Assembly (NCBI RefSeq): GCF_006438965.1
Contig: NZ_RCZM01000003.1
Coordinates: 496,001-560,000 of the forward strand
Source: Pedococcus bigeumensis
GTDB lineage: Bacteria > Actinomycetota > Actinomycetes > Actinomycetales > Dermatophilaceae
Reading direction: 5' to 3'
Length of the DNA stretch: 64,000 nucleotides
Part shown: positions 63,549 through 64,000 of the stretch, in pieces
How the letters are laid out: each line of letters opens with the position of its first letter
Position numbering within the stretch: position 1 is the stretch's first letter
Notes under the pieces: model-generated
Seen by the model: only the letters and a program-made list of their open reading frames with translations
What the model was told of the DNA's origin: nothing
Databases searched by the model: none
Program-made: the position numbers and the translations under genes

Positions 63549-63601
63549 GTCTGTGCACAGACTCTGGACGTGCTGCGCAGAGACCCGCTCTCTGCGCAGC
63601 A
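63549..63601. terminator. Palindrome cluster: GTCTGTGCACAGAC and a 13-bp stem-loop
   Basis: A perfect 14-bp palindrome at 63549-63562 is followed by arms TGCTGCGCAGAGA (63571-63583) and its exact complement (63589-63601), loop CCCGC. TGCGCAG occurs again at about 63612. Directly after the kinase gene and before a small zinc-ribbon gene, so termination and regulation are both possible. Confidence 0.6.
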
Positions 63602-63698
63602 GCCCAAACCTGTGCGCAGTGCCGCGGTCGCGGTCCGGTTGCTGCCGCGAACGGCGTGGGTGCGCCGTCCTGTCGGTGCCCCGTGTCACTCTCGACGC

Positions 63699-63890
63699 AT
63701 GGACAACGCCTCGGATGTGCTGCTGTTGCACGCGGTCCAGGCCTGGTGCGACGAGTGCCAGGGCGAGCGGATCCTCGTGCCGGTGATCGACGACCTCCCC
63801 GGTGGCTTCTGCTGCACGGTCTGTGACACCGCCGTCTTCTCGGCGCTCGACGACCTGCCCGCCGTCGCGGCCTTGCGTCGTTCGGCCTAG
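63699..63890 (+). CDS. Small zinc-ribbon protein
   Basis: 63 aa. Two CxxC pairs (WCDECQGER and CCTVCDTAV) form a zinc ribbon. Start ATG 63699 (MDNASDVLLLHAVQ). Family not recognised; similar short ribbons occur as adaptors of RNA polymerase or of transport proteins, but this is only a fold-level likeness. Confidence 0.6.
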   Translation: MDNASDVLLLHAVQAWCDECQGERILVPVIDDLPGGFCCTVCDTAVFSALDDLPAVAALRRSA

Positions 63891-63963
63891 AGAGCCGTCG
63901 GCCTAGCCGGCGGGTGGCGCGACTGCGCGCCACGGCCTCGAAGCCGGGCTCGGCGAGGACCTG

Positions 63964-64000
63964 TCAGGTGGGTCGGCCGAAGCGGGCGAGGTAGTGCCAG
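63964..64000 (-). CDS. Possible 3' end of a minus-strand gene at the window edge
   Basis: Reading the minus strand from the edge gives WHYLARFGRPT then TGA (TCA at 63964-63966). Only about 11 codons are visible, so it is a guess from coding-like composition. Confidence 0.25.
   Translation of the reverse strand, partial: WHYLARFGRPT

Overview
The window is about 70% G+C and densely coded on both strands. It has the gene complement of a free-living actinobacterium: an EfeOB iron-uptake pair with a Tat-exported peroxidase, two DUF222/HNH (13E12-type) genes, DinB and MDMPI-type proteins typical of mycothiol-using bacteria, a luciferase-like (F420/FMN) oxidoreductase, and FadE5-like and BkdABC-like metabolism. 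A member of the Intrasporangiaceae or a close relative is my inference; no rRNA gene is present to prove it. I saw no tRNA, rRNA, CRISPR array, insertion sequence, prophage or replication origin. No gene-free stretch exceeds 300 bp, so this is ordinary chromosomal backbone.

Layout. 1-2.2 kb: end of an efe operon. 2.2-4.7 kb: minus-strand operon of a diacylglycerol kinase-like enzyme and two PAP2 phosphatases. 4.8-7.1 kb: DinB protein, LysE exporter, beta-lactamase-like lipoprotein. 7.2-10.6 kb: serS, lldD-like oxidase, HAD phosphatase. 10.5-12.3 kb: FAD monooxygenase divergent from a MarR regulator. 12.3-19.8 kb: small housekeeping and hypothetical genes, two of them frameshifted. 19.8-27.7 kb: purB, aldo/keto reductase, ankyrin protein, a luciferase-like/hemerythrin fusion, TPR protein, tyrosine phosphatase, glutamine amidotransferase, galE. 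27.8-34.6 kb: secreted cyclophilin, thioesterase, then a NitT/TauT-type importer divergent from a CitA/CitB-type two-component system. 34.6-40.1 kb: ArsR with a broken SRPBCC-YCII gene, paaN, a membrane protein, hisC, aldo/keto reductase. 40.3-44.1 kb: E1alpha-E1beta-E2 of a 2-oxoacid dehydrogenase. 44.1-48 kb: four-gene ABC-2 exporter cluster. 48-51.3 kb: MarR-controlled drug exporter and an MDMPI protein. 51.4-56.1 kb: CopD-CtaG fusion, nitrilase, NHLRC2-like thioredoxin. 56.1-60 kb: HNH gene with an SOS box, and two secreted cell-wall hydrolases sharing an N-terminal module and a promoter. 60.2-64 kb: acyl-CoA dehydrogenase, a DUF6584-like protein, a P-loop kinase, a zinc-ribbon protein.

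The most striking signal is not a gene. The 8-mer GTATGCCG (or its complement CGGCATAC) occurs at least 45 times, where base composition alone predicts roughly 2-3. It is on both strands, in every reading frame, brings in otherwise rare TAT and ATA codons, is enriched between genes, and often forms facing inverted pairs in terminator-like hairpins. This resembles the DNA-uptake sequences of Neisseria and Pasteurellaceae or the HIP1 repeats of cyanobacteria, and I know of no such description for actinobacteria. Three genes (TMEM175-like, DUF222/HNH, SRPBCC-YCII) carry frameshifts.
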